Source: Enoplosus armatus (Eukaryota; Chordata; Actinopteri; Centrarchiformes; Enoplosidae). Taken from it: a stretch of 64,000 nucleotides of DNA. A program made the position numbers and the translations under genes. Positions 1-10,504 of the stretch are shown in pieces. The DNA lies in NCBI RefSeq assembly GCF_043641665.1, contig NC_092183.1:16392501-16456500 (forward strand). The letters run 5' to 3'. The stretch's first letter is position 1; every line of letters starts with the position of its first letter. Under the pieces are notes generated by a model. That model worked only from the letters and a program-made list of their open reading frames with translations, was not told the origin of the DNA and made no database searches.

Positions 1-1364
1 AAAAGGGATCATTCAGGCAAAGCCACAACTATTATGGGCCTACTATTCATATCTTTGCATGAGGCCATCACAATTTCCATACTAGTTCTGTATGTAATAT
101 GATTGCTCTCTGGTTTAAACTACAGAATGGTCTTTGTTGGATAGATCTCAATCGCGCAGCCTTCCAGGCTCTGATGGGCAATTACACTGTAGGCCTGGTC
201 ATTTATTTATTTAATACCGCCGCTACCATGGCAATGACGTTTGTCTCATTCATGCTAACATGCTGTCATTTATCATTTCATTTTATTTCCCAAATCTTCA
301 CATTTACTTTTGTCACTGATGCAGTGAGTAAGTCATCATCATTTCAACAAAGGAGGACACTTTTCCACATATTAAGCTTAGTTTCTTTTTTCATGTTTGT
401 GTGTGGAGGAGAAAAGATAATGTTAAGCCAACAGAAATATGCAAATATGTTTTGATAGATGGTCATGGTAAAATAACTACTGTGTGCCATGTAAGGTCAG
501 TCAAAGTGATAGTTATGGTCTTATGGGTTGGGAGCAGGAACTGTGGTTGAACAACAGCAGCAAAACAAGCACACGCAGACACTAAGAACGATCAGTAACG
601 TGTGAATCAATGGCAAAACTGCACAAATGTGGATTTGGAACTACATCAGACACCTTGTGACAAAGAAACTTAACTGAGTAATGTGAGTAATATGATACAC
701 AGTTTAGTATATTTACAGGTTGGAAGACACCTGGAAGAAAAATATGGAAATAGAATTCCACATTTACTATATATACATTACCTCTGCTAGATACATCTTT
801 ATGCATTGCAGGCATTTATTTGATAAATTCATCCATCAATAATTATGTGAAAAAATATTATCTACAGAGAGCCCTCTTTGATGTAAGGGAAAAGTCTTCT
901 GCAGGGTACTTATACAAACACAGCCAAGAAATTCGATGCCCCCACACTCACCCTATCAACTTCAGAGTGTCATGACCAATAGCTCTGATAGGTTATCCAC
1001 TGAGGGGGCTCTCACATCACTGATAAGCCCGGGGAGCGTCAGAAACAGAGATACAGTAGAGGCCCCCAAAACTCTAAGCTAGTGAAATTAATTGACATCA
1101 AAACTTCAAAACTCACTCATGTCGACTACATTTCTGTGGACATTGTATTGCAATCACTATTGACAGACAGGATATTGTTATTTGGTTATGCAACAAGTGA
1201 TTTGACGCGGGTCACATTTATGCACAGTTGCACACAGTTTAGAAGAGGCCTTCGTCCTGTATTCTCTCCTCTTGTAAATTGCAAATACATTTTTGCAATG
1301 CACTATTGCTTGATGTTCACTGTCATTGCATGTTTTAAAGTTTATCTGATATCTATATATCTAC

Positions 1365-1417
<53 letters not shown>

Positions 1418-2043
1418 GTAGCCGTATCTTTAACAAGGATGGTGAAAACTTTGAAGCTCAAAATCTACTTTCCTGAAGGCAGCTACAACCTGATAATCTT
1501 AAGATAACGATATTTGGACTCATTCACACTAAGGTATGACTCTTGCTACACCTTGCAATACCCTGCTGACGTACATGGAGCAGAGAGGAAGGGAGTGGAG
1601 GAATCATGGGAGGAAATGGTTTCATGGCTGAGCTGACTGTTTGAATTAGTGTATCTGAAATGGGCATCGTCTGCTAGCACTCTGACATGGTGTTGCTCTC
1701 GCCTTTGGCATGCATCCATCCCTTCAGACTGACACACATGCACACACACAGTCATACACAGACACATGCATACACTCACACACGGAAACACACATCATGC
1801 ATTTAGCTTGCCTTCCTCCGACCTCCCCGCTGTGTCTGACACAGCACCCATGATCCTTTGCCTCGCGGGCTGTGAGCTGTCAGAGTGACAGGGCATGAGG
1901 AGGTCGACATGTGACACTGCGAGACAGGATCAAATGTGTCATCATCTCCTCAAACAAAGAAACAAAGAGATGAGAAACTCTTTTCTGAAGCATAAGCTAA
2001 TTTTTCTCAGCAATATCACAGCCAGGTTTAAGATTTTCATCCT
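1..2043. other. Intergenic, no gene seen
   Basis: AT-rich noncoding DNA with one TG microsatellite and an imperfect CA tract near 1736-1795. The open frames here have no recognisable domain and no splice support. Confidence 0.7.
1374..1414. repeat. (TG)n microsatellite with AT-rich leader
   Basis: 41-bp TG run preceded by an (AT)-rich tract from about 1353. Confidence 0.95.
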
Positions 2044-3030
2044 ATTTAAAGGTATAATATGTAACATTTCCGCATTCAAATGTCTACAAACGACTAGACC
2101 TATTTTGTTGCATGTATGTTCAAAACCAAATCCATAATTTTATTCAAAGTAATGGTGCATTTCATTTGGTCGCCTGTCAATGCACTATAACTGCTATAAC
2201 TTTTGGGGAAACACCAGATTATATGTCAGAGAGTCAGAAAGGAAGGAATACAATGTCACAGAATACAGTAACACAGCATTTTTTCTGCCACACAGCTTCA
2301 TTTTTTTTCATTAATTGCATGCCATTGTGCAACACAGTAATCCAGAAGAGACCTAATTTATTGATGATATTTCAATACTACGATGTGCTATTATAACAAG
2401 TGGCTCAAATGCCAGCGTACTGCATACTGTAACATTATAACGTTACAACAACAACATTCAACATGCTCATAACGTTATTTTTAGTATGATTGTTTTGACC
2501 ATGCATAACAGCACTGGGCTACTCCACGACTGAATTGAATTGAACGTTAGCTATAGTATCTGTGTGGATAGTCGACTCATCTAATGCTAAGTTAGCAAGT
2601 TTACGTTACGTTAGCTAACGTTACTTGTGGCTATTTCACTAGAATGAAATGATATAACATGAATAAACGTGACTACATGTAACATGAATAGATGTTTTGT
2701 AAGTTTCCTTCCTAGTGAAATGAAGGTGTAGATCTGTATTCGCTGCTTATGGCAATGTTGGAAGCTGTAAAATGTTTTGCCATCTTGGTTCAGACTACGG
2801 AGCCTCCATGTTATTATTTTATAATCCTTTAAAAGGCGCCACTCATAACCCTCGGCTTCACTTTAATACATTTCCTCGTCCATATACTGAGTCACGTCAG
2901 ATGTTATGTTTAACCATGAAGACAACAACTTCTATGATCCCACGCTACTTTGCGACGTCATCAAACTACGCCTACGTGTTATTGTTTTGATGAGACCCCT
3001 AGCAGCAGAAATTATATACTGTGCGTTTAA
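2044..3030. mobile_element. Candidate nonautonomous DNA transposon with imperfect terminal inverted repeats
   Basis: Left end TTTAAAGGTATAATATGTAAC (from about 2044) is mirrored by the right end ATACTGTGCGTTTAA (to 3030), giving imperfect inverted ends of the TTAAA...TAT.TAA type. The interior has many ACGTTAGCTAACGTTA-like palindromes, no coding potential, and the look of a dispersed fish repeat. Target duplication is unclear. Confidence 0.5.
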
Positions 3031-3548
3031 TTTAGTCAATTTCAACTATGATTTAGTTATTTTAATATACAGACACGTGTAGAGGAGGCTTTGTTTTGAA
3101 ACCACTCCCGTCAAATAGGCAAAATAAATGTTATTTTTTGTCATTTGTTTTTTCCAGTTTGGATTCAAAATAGATGAGGTTTTGGCAAAGAAATGAACAG
3201 AGGAAAATACAATATATTCTACTGAGTTGAGACATCCACAATGAATATTTATCAATTTGTTCATCTTGGTGAGTATTATATCATAGTTATGTGGCACAAG
3301 TTCCACTTTTAAAAAGAACTGGATATTATGAGCAAATGGATTGGGACCCATATCTAGGTGAAATTAAATAAAAAACTATACAGTAGATGGGTCAATACTG
3401 AGAACATAAGCTCAATTATTATGTGATCTGAGCAGGCTGGGGTGTTAAAATTAGATTGGGGCAAAAAGGCATAAGATTACTGCAGTAATCCTCTACTCTA
3501 CTCTCCTGTGTCTGACAAGCTGTCGTCAGGTAGAGCACATAGTGTATG

Positions 3549-3581
3549 CACACACACACACACACCCACACACACACACAA
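3549..3581. repeat. Interrupted (CA)n microsatellite
   Basis: CA run with one CCCA interruption. Confidence 0.9.
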
Positions 3582-5481
3582 AGCTGTCCAGGTCTCACTA
3601 GCTTAGTCCAATCTGTCCTGGGCTGTCCAGGCCTCTGCTGTGCTAGTAGACCACACATCCACACATCAGCCCTTTATTGTTCCTTCCACTGTGGTAATGG
3701 AAACAGAGTCAATGTGGCACGGAAGGGGAGGAAGTGGTGGCCAAGGGCTGCGGGCCCTGGGCCCTGTATGGCCCCTCCACGGTTGGCATCTCTTTATTCA
3801 TACACACACTCATTCACACATACACATTACTGCACACAACCTGTCTTTCTCTCCCTCTCTGGATTTGACACACACACACACATACAACATTACGAGGGAG
3901 TTCGGCAAGCCGCACTGTAGTGAAAACACACACCGCCCCTGCATCCCTTTCAAATGGTAGGAAATCCTGGACATGTCGAGCACATTTAGAAAAATACTTG
4001 AGGTTTTGGAGAAATTGGGATCGCCTCATCTCGGAGTAACGTGATGCTGGTTATATTAAAAAATGAGGGGGTGCCCATATGGAAGTCATCGCAGACCTCG
4101 TGCACACACGTACAAATCAAAGGAACGCCAGCCCAGCTGCTAATGAGGGTGACCGTGATGTTTTTATGTTGTTATCCTACTGTGTGGTTTAGGTAATGGC
4201 TGTATAGGATGGGAGGTTCTATCCACACACGGACAGGGGGGTCCGGGCGGTATTGTTACAGCCTAAACACATTTTTATGGTCTTTTTAGTCTTTGAATTA
4301 TAGTATCAGCTCTGCACATGGCAGGTAGGGTTTAGTGGTTGGATAGCAGGCTGGATTTATTTACTTTAAATGTCTCACAACAGCCAAACTTACGCAGGGG
4401 GACTGGTGCTCTTGTCACAGTGTAACAGCAAACACCAGCGGTTCATGTGAGAATAAAATAGAAGAGAGGCTTTCATTTCCATGCTGCACAGGCCTTGTAA
4501 AATCTAAACAGAACTATAAAATAGTTGTATAACGTTTTTTTTTATTCCTCTAATGTTTCAGTGTGGCTTCCACATTTTCTAATTGATTTTTGTGTGAACA
4601 AAGAGATATTAGATGTTGTGGTATTAATTGTCTGAGTGCTGCCCCTGGTTGCTGTTAGTGTGTGTGTGTGTGTGTGTGCGTGTGACAAATACAGTGTGTG
4701 CATGCCTGTGTCTGTATATTTGTGCATCTGTGTGTGTACTTGCGTGCTCCTGTGCTATCAGTCTTGGTCAGGTCCCCGCCTGGGTGTGTTAAGGTTTGTC
4801 TCCCTGTGTTGTTGCAGCCTGTGTAATCATGGTATTAATTATTAGCTGTTTGCTCTCCATCATCCCCCTCCCCTGGGGCGGGCACCGTGCCTGGCCTGCC
4901 AAGGGCTGGCTCTGGGTGTCTCATCCACTATAAATCTGCACAGTTAACATCACAATCATCGGAATAGCAGTGTGAAGCACCAAGTTGTTTTACATGTCTT
5001 ATTGCTGGTTGAAAAAATGTGAATTGGTTAGGTTAGTACAATTTTTGTTTGCATTTGTTATTGTTGTGATGGGTTTTTTGCAACTACACAAAATGATGCC
5101 ATGTTTTTTTTTCCCTGTGTTTCAAAACCACACTTATAGCCTCAAATCATGTAGTTCAGCCAAGAAATAAACAATGTGTCCCCATGGGCTTAGCCTAAAT
5201 GGTGTGAGAAAAGATGTCTCACTTTATCCTGCTTAATGTCCTCAGGCCGGGCTGTGAATTAGTCTCAACTCTATCTGATCTCATATGTGTCCTTTTCACG
5301 CACTGCCACCGGCACATCCCCATCACTCACTAACACACACACGCTTATGTACATTTGTCTCCCTCAAATGCCACCATCGGCATCGCTCCTTCAGAGATAC
5401 TTGTGAAATGAATTGTCTGAGAGAAAGTCACAGCATCTGGCAGTGATTGTGTTGCCACAGGCAGTGTGTGTGAAACCCAGA

Positions 5482-5485
<4 letters not shown>

Positions 5486-5516
<31 letters not shown>
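5486..5516. repeat. (TG)n microsatellite
   Basis: 31-bp pure TG run. Confidence 0.95.
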
Positions 5517-5518
<2 letters not shown>

Positions 5519-7020
5519 TCACCAAGAGGACAGGGTCTTTCACCCCTGCTAGTCTTTAGGGTAAGAGACAGTTCACCCCATTATTGACCACCAGGACCTA
5601 CTTTACGTTTTGACTTGTGACTTCTGAAAACAATTTAGCCTTCAGTTTAAGGTTATGATTTCATTTGACAATGATTCTCTATTCTTCATATATTTTTTTA
5701 CTATTACTGTTTATTAAAAAATATGAAAATGTGTACAATCACAAGCAATCCAAAACGTTTAAAGTAATTTACTGGATTGAAAGCAATTTAGAAAATCTTA
5801 AGATTAAACCCTATTATCCGTCATTTATCTTGGACAATTTTGCTTTAGTTGCTTTTCAGCGGTTACCACAGCCTCTGTCATGTTTCCCATTTCTTTCAAA
5901 TTCAATGATAGTCATAAAGACCAGAAAAGATCATTTTAGCAAAACACATTTTACGTCAATTTACTGAATGGAAACATAAATGATCGGTATGAACAAAAAT
6001 CCAATAAACCTAAACCAGAGAGAGAGATTTCTTCTGGAACCACAGCCGAGTTAATAAAAATCACTTATGGTTTTCAGAGAAACAACAGCATTTCATTGTC
6101 CAGGATAACGCTTGAAGATGAGGTAACAGATTTGGACGCGCCTGTTGCTATATTCAAAGCATGATTTTTTTGTTTTCATCCTAAGAAGCAGGAAAATAAA
6201 GCATTTGTACAGAGTTTGTTGCATTAATTAACAACTACCAATGTTCCCCTGTGGTTTCAAACCACTTTGAAGATTCCTTCACAATAGACTGAGAGACTTA
6301 ACCATTTACGAACTGAAGAGGAAAAAAATCTCGTGATTGGATCACAATGCCACATGTTGGCTGATTGCAAGCGCAGGAATTGTATCGTAAAAGCAAAAAC
6401 CGCCTCTTGGGAATCATGTCAGGAAAAATCCCAGGAATGCTGCCAACTAGTCTTCACCAATGACTCGTAAAAAGAGATTTTTTTTAAATCCATTTTTTTT
6501 GCTTCAAGACAGAGATATGTTCTAATCCTCTGTTCATTGTTAGGGTTGTGTGGGACTGGCCGAGGGAAATAGCTTTTTGATGGCAAAGGAGGGGAAAGGG
6601 AGCTTTGCCAAAGAGGGCTTCAGAAGTTAATGGGCCGGTTTCTATGCTGACAGTGAAATCTTGGCTGGAGCCATCAGGAGCTTCCGAGGCGTTATCTACT
6701 TCAGCGGTTTTGAAGATTATCTTTAAAGGGAAAACAGAAAATGACAATATCAAGAACAAGAGAGATGTCTAAAAGCAAAGGTTTAATCAAGACTTATACC
6801 AGATGGAATTAACACCAAGCTAAAGCTGATTTATGTTGAGGAAGCATAATAGTTTAGAGAAATTCTTCCCAGATAACAGTTGTAGCCTTGAGATTGTCTC
6901 GCAAGCAAACAGCATCACTGGTGGATTCACATTTTGATACTCCACCAAGGGTTGCAATGGAGTTTCTATTGCCGGTGGCTAATGTTTGATCCAGTGGATG
7001 AAATGTTGCCTGCGGTAACT

Positions 7021-7390
7021 GTTTCCCCCTGCAGAACAAAGAGCCAGAAAGAAAATGAGACCCATTTTCTCAGTGAGTGCTCTTACATGCAGGTGCTTGC
7101 AAAAACTGATCTTCATTTCAGCAAGGGAAGAGAAAAACAGGAGCTTCTTAAAGTATTTTAAGAATAACACTCCATGCCTGAGCTCTGCCAAAGCTGGGTA
7201 CTGTAAGTTTCATAGCACTTTGGAGTGGGGAAGAGCCAACCGGGCAGTCCTCTGGCACAAATATTGGTAAGGTATCGTGAAGCCTTGAGGACAGATGGTG
7301 TGACCCATGTTTCCTTCTGCAGAACAATGAGCCAAAAACAAAACAAGTCCCATTCGCTCGCACTTACACATAGGTGCTTGCAGCTAAAGT
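7021..7390. repeat. Two diverged copies of an ~85-95-bp segment, 288 bp apart
   Basis: Copy 1 begins at 7021 (GTTTCCCCCTGCAGAACAAA) and copy 2 at 7309 (GTTTCCTTCTGCAGAACAAT). They share GAGCCA, a CCCATT block and AGGTGCTTGCA with small gaps. This is an old tandem duplication or two ends of a decayed repeat. Confidence 0.6.
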
Positions 7391-7669
7391 ACGATAAAGA
7401 TGGAAGGCTAAACACAGATTTATGAGACTGCTGTGTAAGATTTTTGTCTTGTGTAAACTGACACCTCTCCCAAACACATAATTAATCACAAAAAGTTGCA
7501 GCAAACTATTAGTTAGACGATGACAGGCAGGGCTTGAGGAGTGGCAAGGAGAATGAGGTTGCTTCCAAAAATGGGGGCTGAAAATAGTGGGCGTCTGCGG
7601 TTGTGTGGACATGTATGTGTGTTTCATGTGACTGCGCCCATGTGCATACATTTGTACGTCTGTGCTTAG

Positions 7670-7696
7670 CCCCCCCCCCCCCCCCCCCCCCCCCCC
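7670..7696. repeat. 27-base poly-C run
   Basis: Uninterrupted cytosines. Length is likely uncertain because sequencing slips in such runs. Confidence 0.9.
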
Positions 7697-10144
7697 AAGT
7701 ATCTCGGTTTTCCAGAATCTGCTTCCGAGCAGAAACCAAGCCAATAAGCCACGAGCCATCAGCAGCCAGGTCAGATTAGGTGTCTGTCGTTGGCCTTTGT
7801 GCTGATAACACTACAGTGAGTGGCACTTCCCTACCGCCACTTTACCTCGGCCGTCCCACACTTGTCAGTCCTCCACCAGCCAGATAGGGTCTGTCAGTTG
7901 AATAAGAGATAAAGGGAAAATCAGGAGGGGGGGGGGGTCTTCTCTGTTAGTTTAACACCCTGGTTGAAGGGTTTTTGTTATTGATGAGGGTCACAGAAGG
8001 AAGGGATAGCCTAAAGACAAAAGGGGAAGGGGAAGGAAAAGTTGACTGGCATATTAGCCGGTGTCTCCCTATCACTCTGCTTAATCTGAAGAGACAAGGG
8101 ATCTCTTGAGTTGTGGGGATGACCATGGGAACGGGGATATGGCAATACAAGCAAAGGGGGGACACAACTGTCGAGACCAATTTGCCTTCACATTCTCTGT
8201 GCACTTCCTCTCTCGCTCAATTTATCACTCACTGTATGGCTGTCTGTCTTTCTCATGCACACCAGTGTAAAATTACATACGCTGGTGTTGTAAGATTAAT
8301 GTTGACTTTTCCTTTTTTTTTCTCCGCCCGTTTAAAATTTAAGGCTTTTTTTTTTATCTCTCAATCTTGCTCATTTGAGCTTTTTACGGTCTTCTCCTTG
8401 CAACCCAATTAGTGTTTCGTAAGAAACTCATCACCTTTTCACACATATCACTGATGATTAGCCTTCTGGGATAAACTCAACAGAATAGTATCCTGGATAG
8501 ATTTAGTCGGTCTGTCAACAGGCATCAGTTCAGGCAGGATGAGACCCATGTCAAACATTACCTCTCTATTTCAGAACAGAGGCGCATCTGCCAAACACTG
8601 TTATTGAACTGGCACTACAAGAGCGTAACCTTGTCCCCCCGTAAATACCAAAGGTGTGTGGTTAAGAAATATTAATGTCATATTCAATCAATCATTATTA
8701 CCCTAGGGGAAAATCCTGTTTGAGGTGTAGCAGCATTAGCAATTTTTAGCTTTGGAAATGTCTGGATATCCTGCTTCTAAAATGTGTGTAACAATGAGCC
8801 TCCTCTCTGCTTGTCAAAATATTTTGCCTTTTGTCCTGAGGAATCTGCTCATTTCAGTGCGCTCTCTCTCAATAATGTTGTCACTGACAAATTGGAAAAG
8901 GCAATGTCTCCACCTATAGGTGCAAGTGCAGCACTACAATCCAATCAATCAAATTTGTTGTTTAGTGTGTCTGTAGGAATACTACCCGATGGCTGAGTGT
9001 GCTGTGAAAATTATATTTCTTATTTTTCTATTGCTTTATTTAAAAGTAGTAAATATCTAACGTACCTAACTTATTTAATGTTTATTTTGTACAATGTAGG
9101 ACACTTTTAGAGTTCCTGCAAAATGTCTGACAGGACATTTGTTGTTATTTAGAAACACTGTGCTTCCCTTAAAAGGAAGACAATTAAATGTTTTCCATTA
9201 GAGATGCTATAAATGAATATTTGAAAGAGCATGGACACCAAAAATACAGCTGTCGGTAATGACAATATCAATTGTGAGTTTCGGTTTGGTTGTTGAAAAC
9301 TGTAAATGTGAAGAATAAAGCAGGAGACAAACATTTTAAAGGAGTTTGAATTTGTAGATGCTATATATTTGTAAGTTTGGGGTAAATACAAAGAACATAC
9401 ATACCATTAAACAAGCATACAACATACAAGCCAAGTACAGAAAAAGAAAAGATCTTTGACCTTTTTTTTTATACATTCTTATATACAGTGTAGAGTATTA
9501 AGATACTACAGAAGATTAAAATTGGAAGATTTTTATTTTCATATCATATGTGTATCGACATAATGCTTTAATTTCTTTAAGTCTAGGAAAACTTAATAAT
9601 CACAAAATGTGTGGAAGGACATCACCATATGAAGAAAATACACGTGTCAATACAGTGCCGATTTCCTCTGTCTGTTTATCTTTTGTTATGCTGCTTTTCT
9701 GGTTTGGGTAATTAAAATATGCTGTGAGACTGTCAGTAACAAATATCGTGCAACAAAATAACTCAGGAAATACAGGAAGATGATTATAAGATGATGTCTG
9801 ATACATGTATCTTGATTATATATACCAGTCAAGAGCAGTAAATTATTTTTTAGCAAAGTAACACACAAAGCAAACGGTGGGCAGAATGGAACGCTTGTTA
9901 TATGTGCGGATCAAAAAGATGACTATACACTATAAAAATCTGTTTGTGTTTCTTACAAGAAAAGCAAGTTTGTGATCATTTGTCATCGTGATCTGATCCC
10001 TCCCACCAACATTCCTGCTGTATCTCAAAAGGAAATAAGTTATTTTGGTCCAGGAAAAGGTCTCCGCTATTTTATCCAAGAAAATGAGGCTGGGTAATTT
10101 CTGCACACTTGTGAGAGTACTTAGTTCTTTTCAAAAAAAAATAT

Positions 10145-10235
10145 CAAAATAGAGAGTCACACTTTTCTTTATTCTGTCTACAAAATAGGGAGTCACATTT
10201 TTCTTTATCCTTCCTACAAAATAGAGAGTACAAAG
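10145..10235. repeat. 36-bp minisatellite, about 2.5 copies, in gene A 3' UTR
   Basis: Units start at 10145, 10181 and 10217 (partial), each beginning CAAAATAG.GAGT. Units 1 and 2 differ at only a few positions. On the minus strand unit 1 carries AATAAAG and unit 2 carries GATAAAG. Confidence 0.85.
10168..10173 (-). terminator. Candidate poly(A) signal of the drebrin-like gene
   Basis: AATAAA on the minus strand, about 195 nt past the stop and inside the first unit of a 36-bp tandem repeat. Other matches further downstream (for example near 9533-9538) are also possible, so the 3' end is not fixed. Confidence 0.35.
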
Positions 10236-10293
10236 TTTCAGTGGGAGGATTAAGGTAAAAACATGCACAAAAGTGAGGGGAGATGGTGTCCCT

Positions 10294-10295
<2 letters not shown>

Positions 10296-10330
<35 letters not shown>
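10296..10330. repeat. (TG)n microsatellite just past the gene A stop
   Basis: Pure TG run 38 bases downstream of the stop codon, read as (CA)n in the 3' UTR. Confidence 0.95.
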
Positions 10331-10338
<8 letters not shown>

Positions 10339-10367
10339 TCTGTGTGTGCTAGTGTGTCTCTGCCTGC

Positions 10368-10504
10368 CTATATGGTCTCCACATAATTGGCAGGGAACAA
10401 GCCTTGGCGGCCATCTTTGCTCCACCCCCTCCACCAGGCCTTGTCCACTGTTTCCACGTCCCTGATGATGTCACCGGGTTCAAAGGAGATCTCGGATTCA
10501 TCCT
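10368..10504 (-). CDS. dbnl: Drebrin-like coding exon 16 (SH3 end and stop)
   Basis: 137 nt to the TAG at 10370-10368, acceptor CCACAG. Encodes [10 protein letters not shown], the paired Trp of AWWRGW, and [11 protein letters not shown], closely like the SH3 end of DBNL (WWRGYGPDG, FPANYVELIE). Confidence 0.93.

Larger units (their letters stand above)
3031..10143. other. Intergenic region downstream of gene A, no gene seen
   Basis: Holds microsatellites, a poly-C run and the diverged duplication near 7.0-7.4 kb. No exon with a recognisable protein was found on either strand. The right end may belong to a longer gene A 3' UTR. Confidence 0.65.

Noticed and set aside
99..455. 118-codon open frame on the plus strand
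   Set aside because: Low-complexity hydrophobic translation, no known domain, no splice or promoter support.
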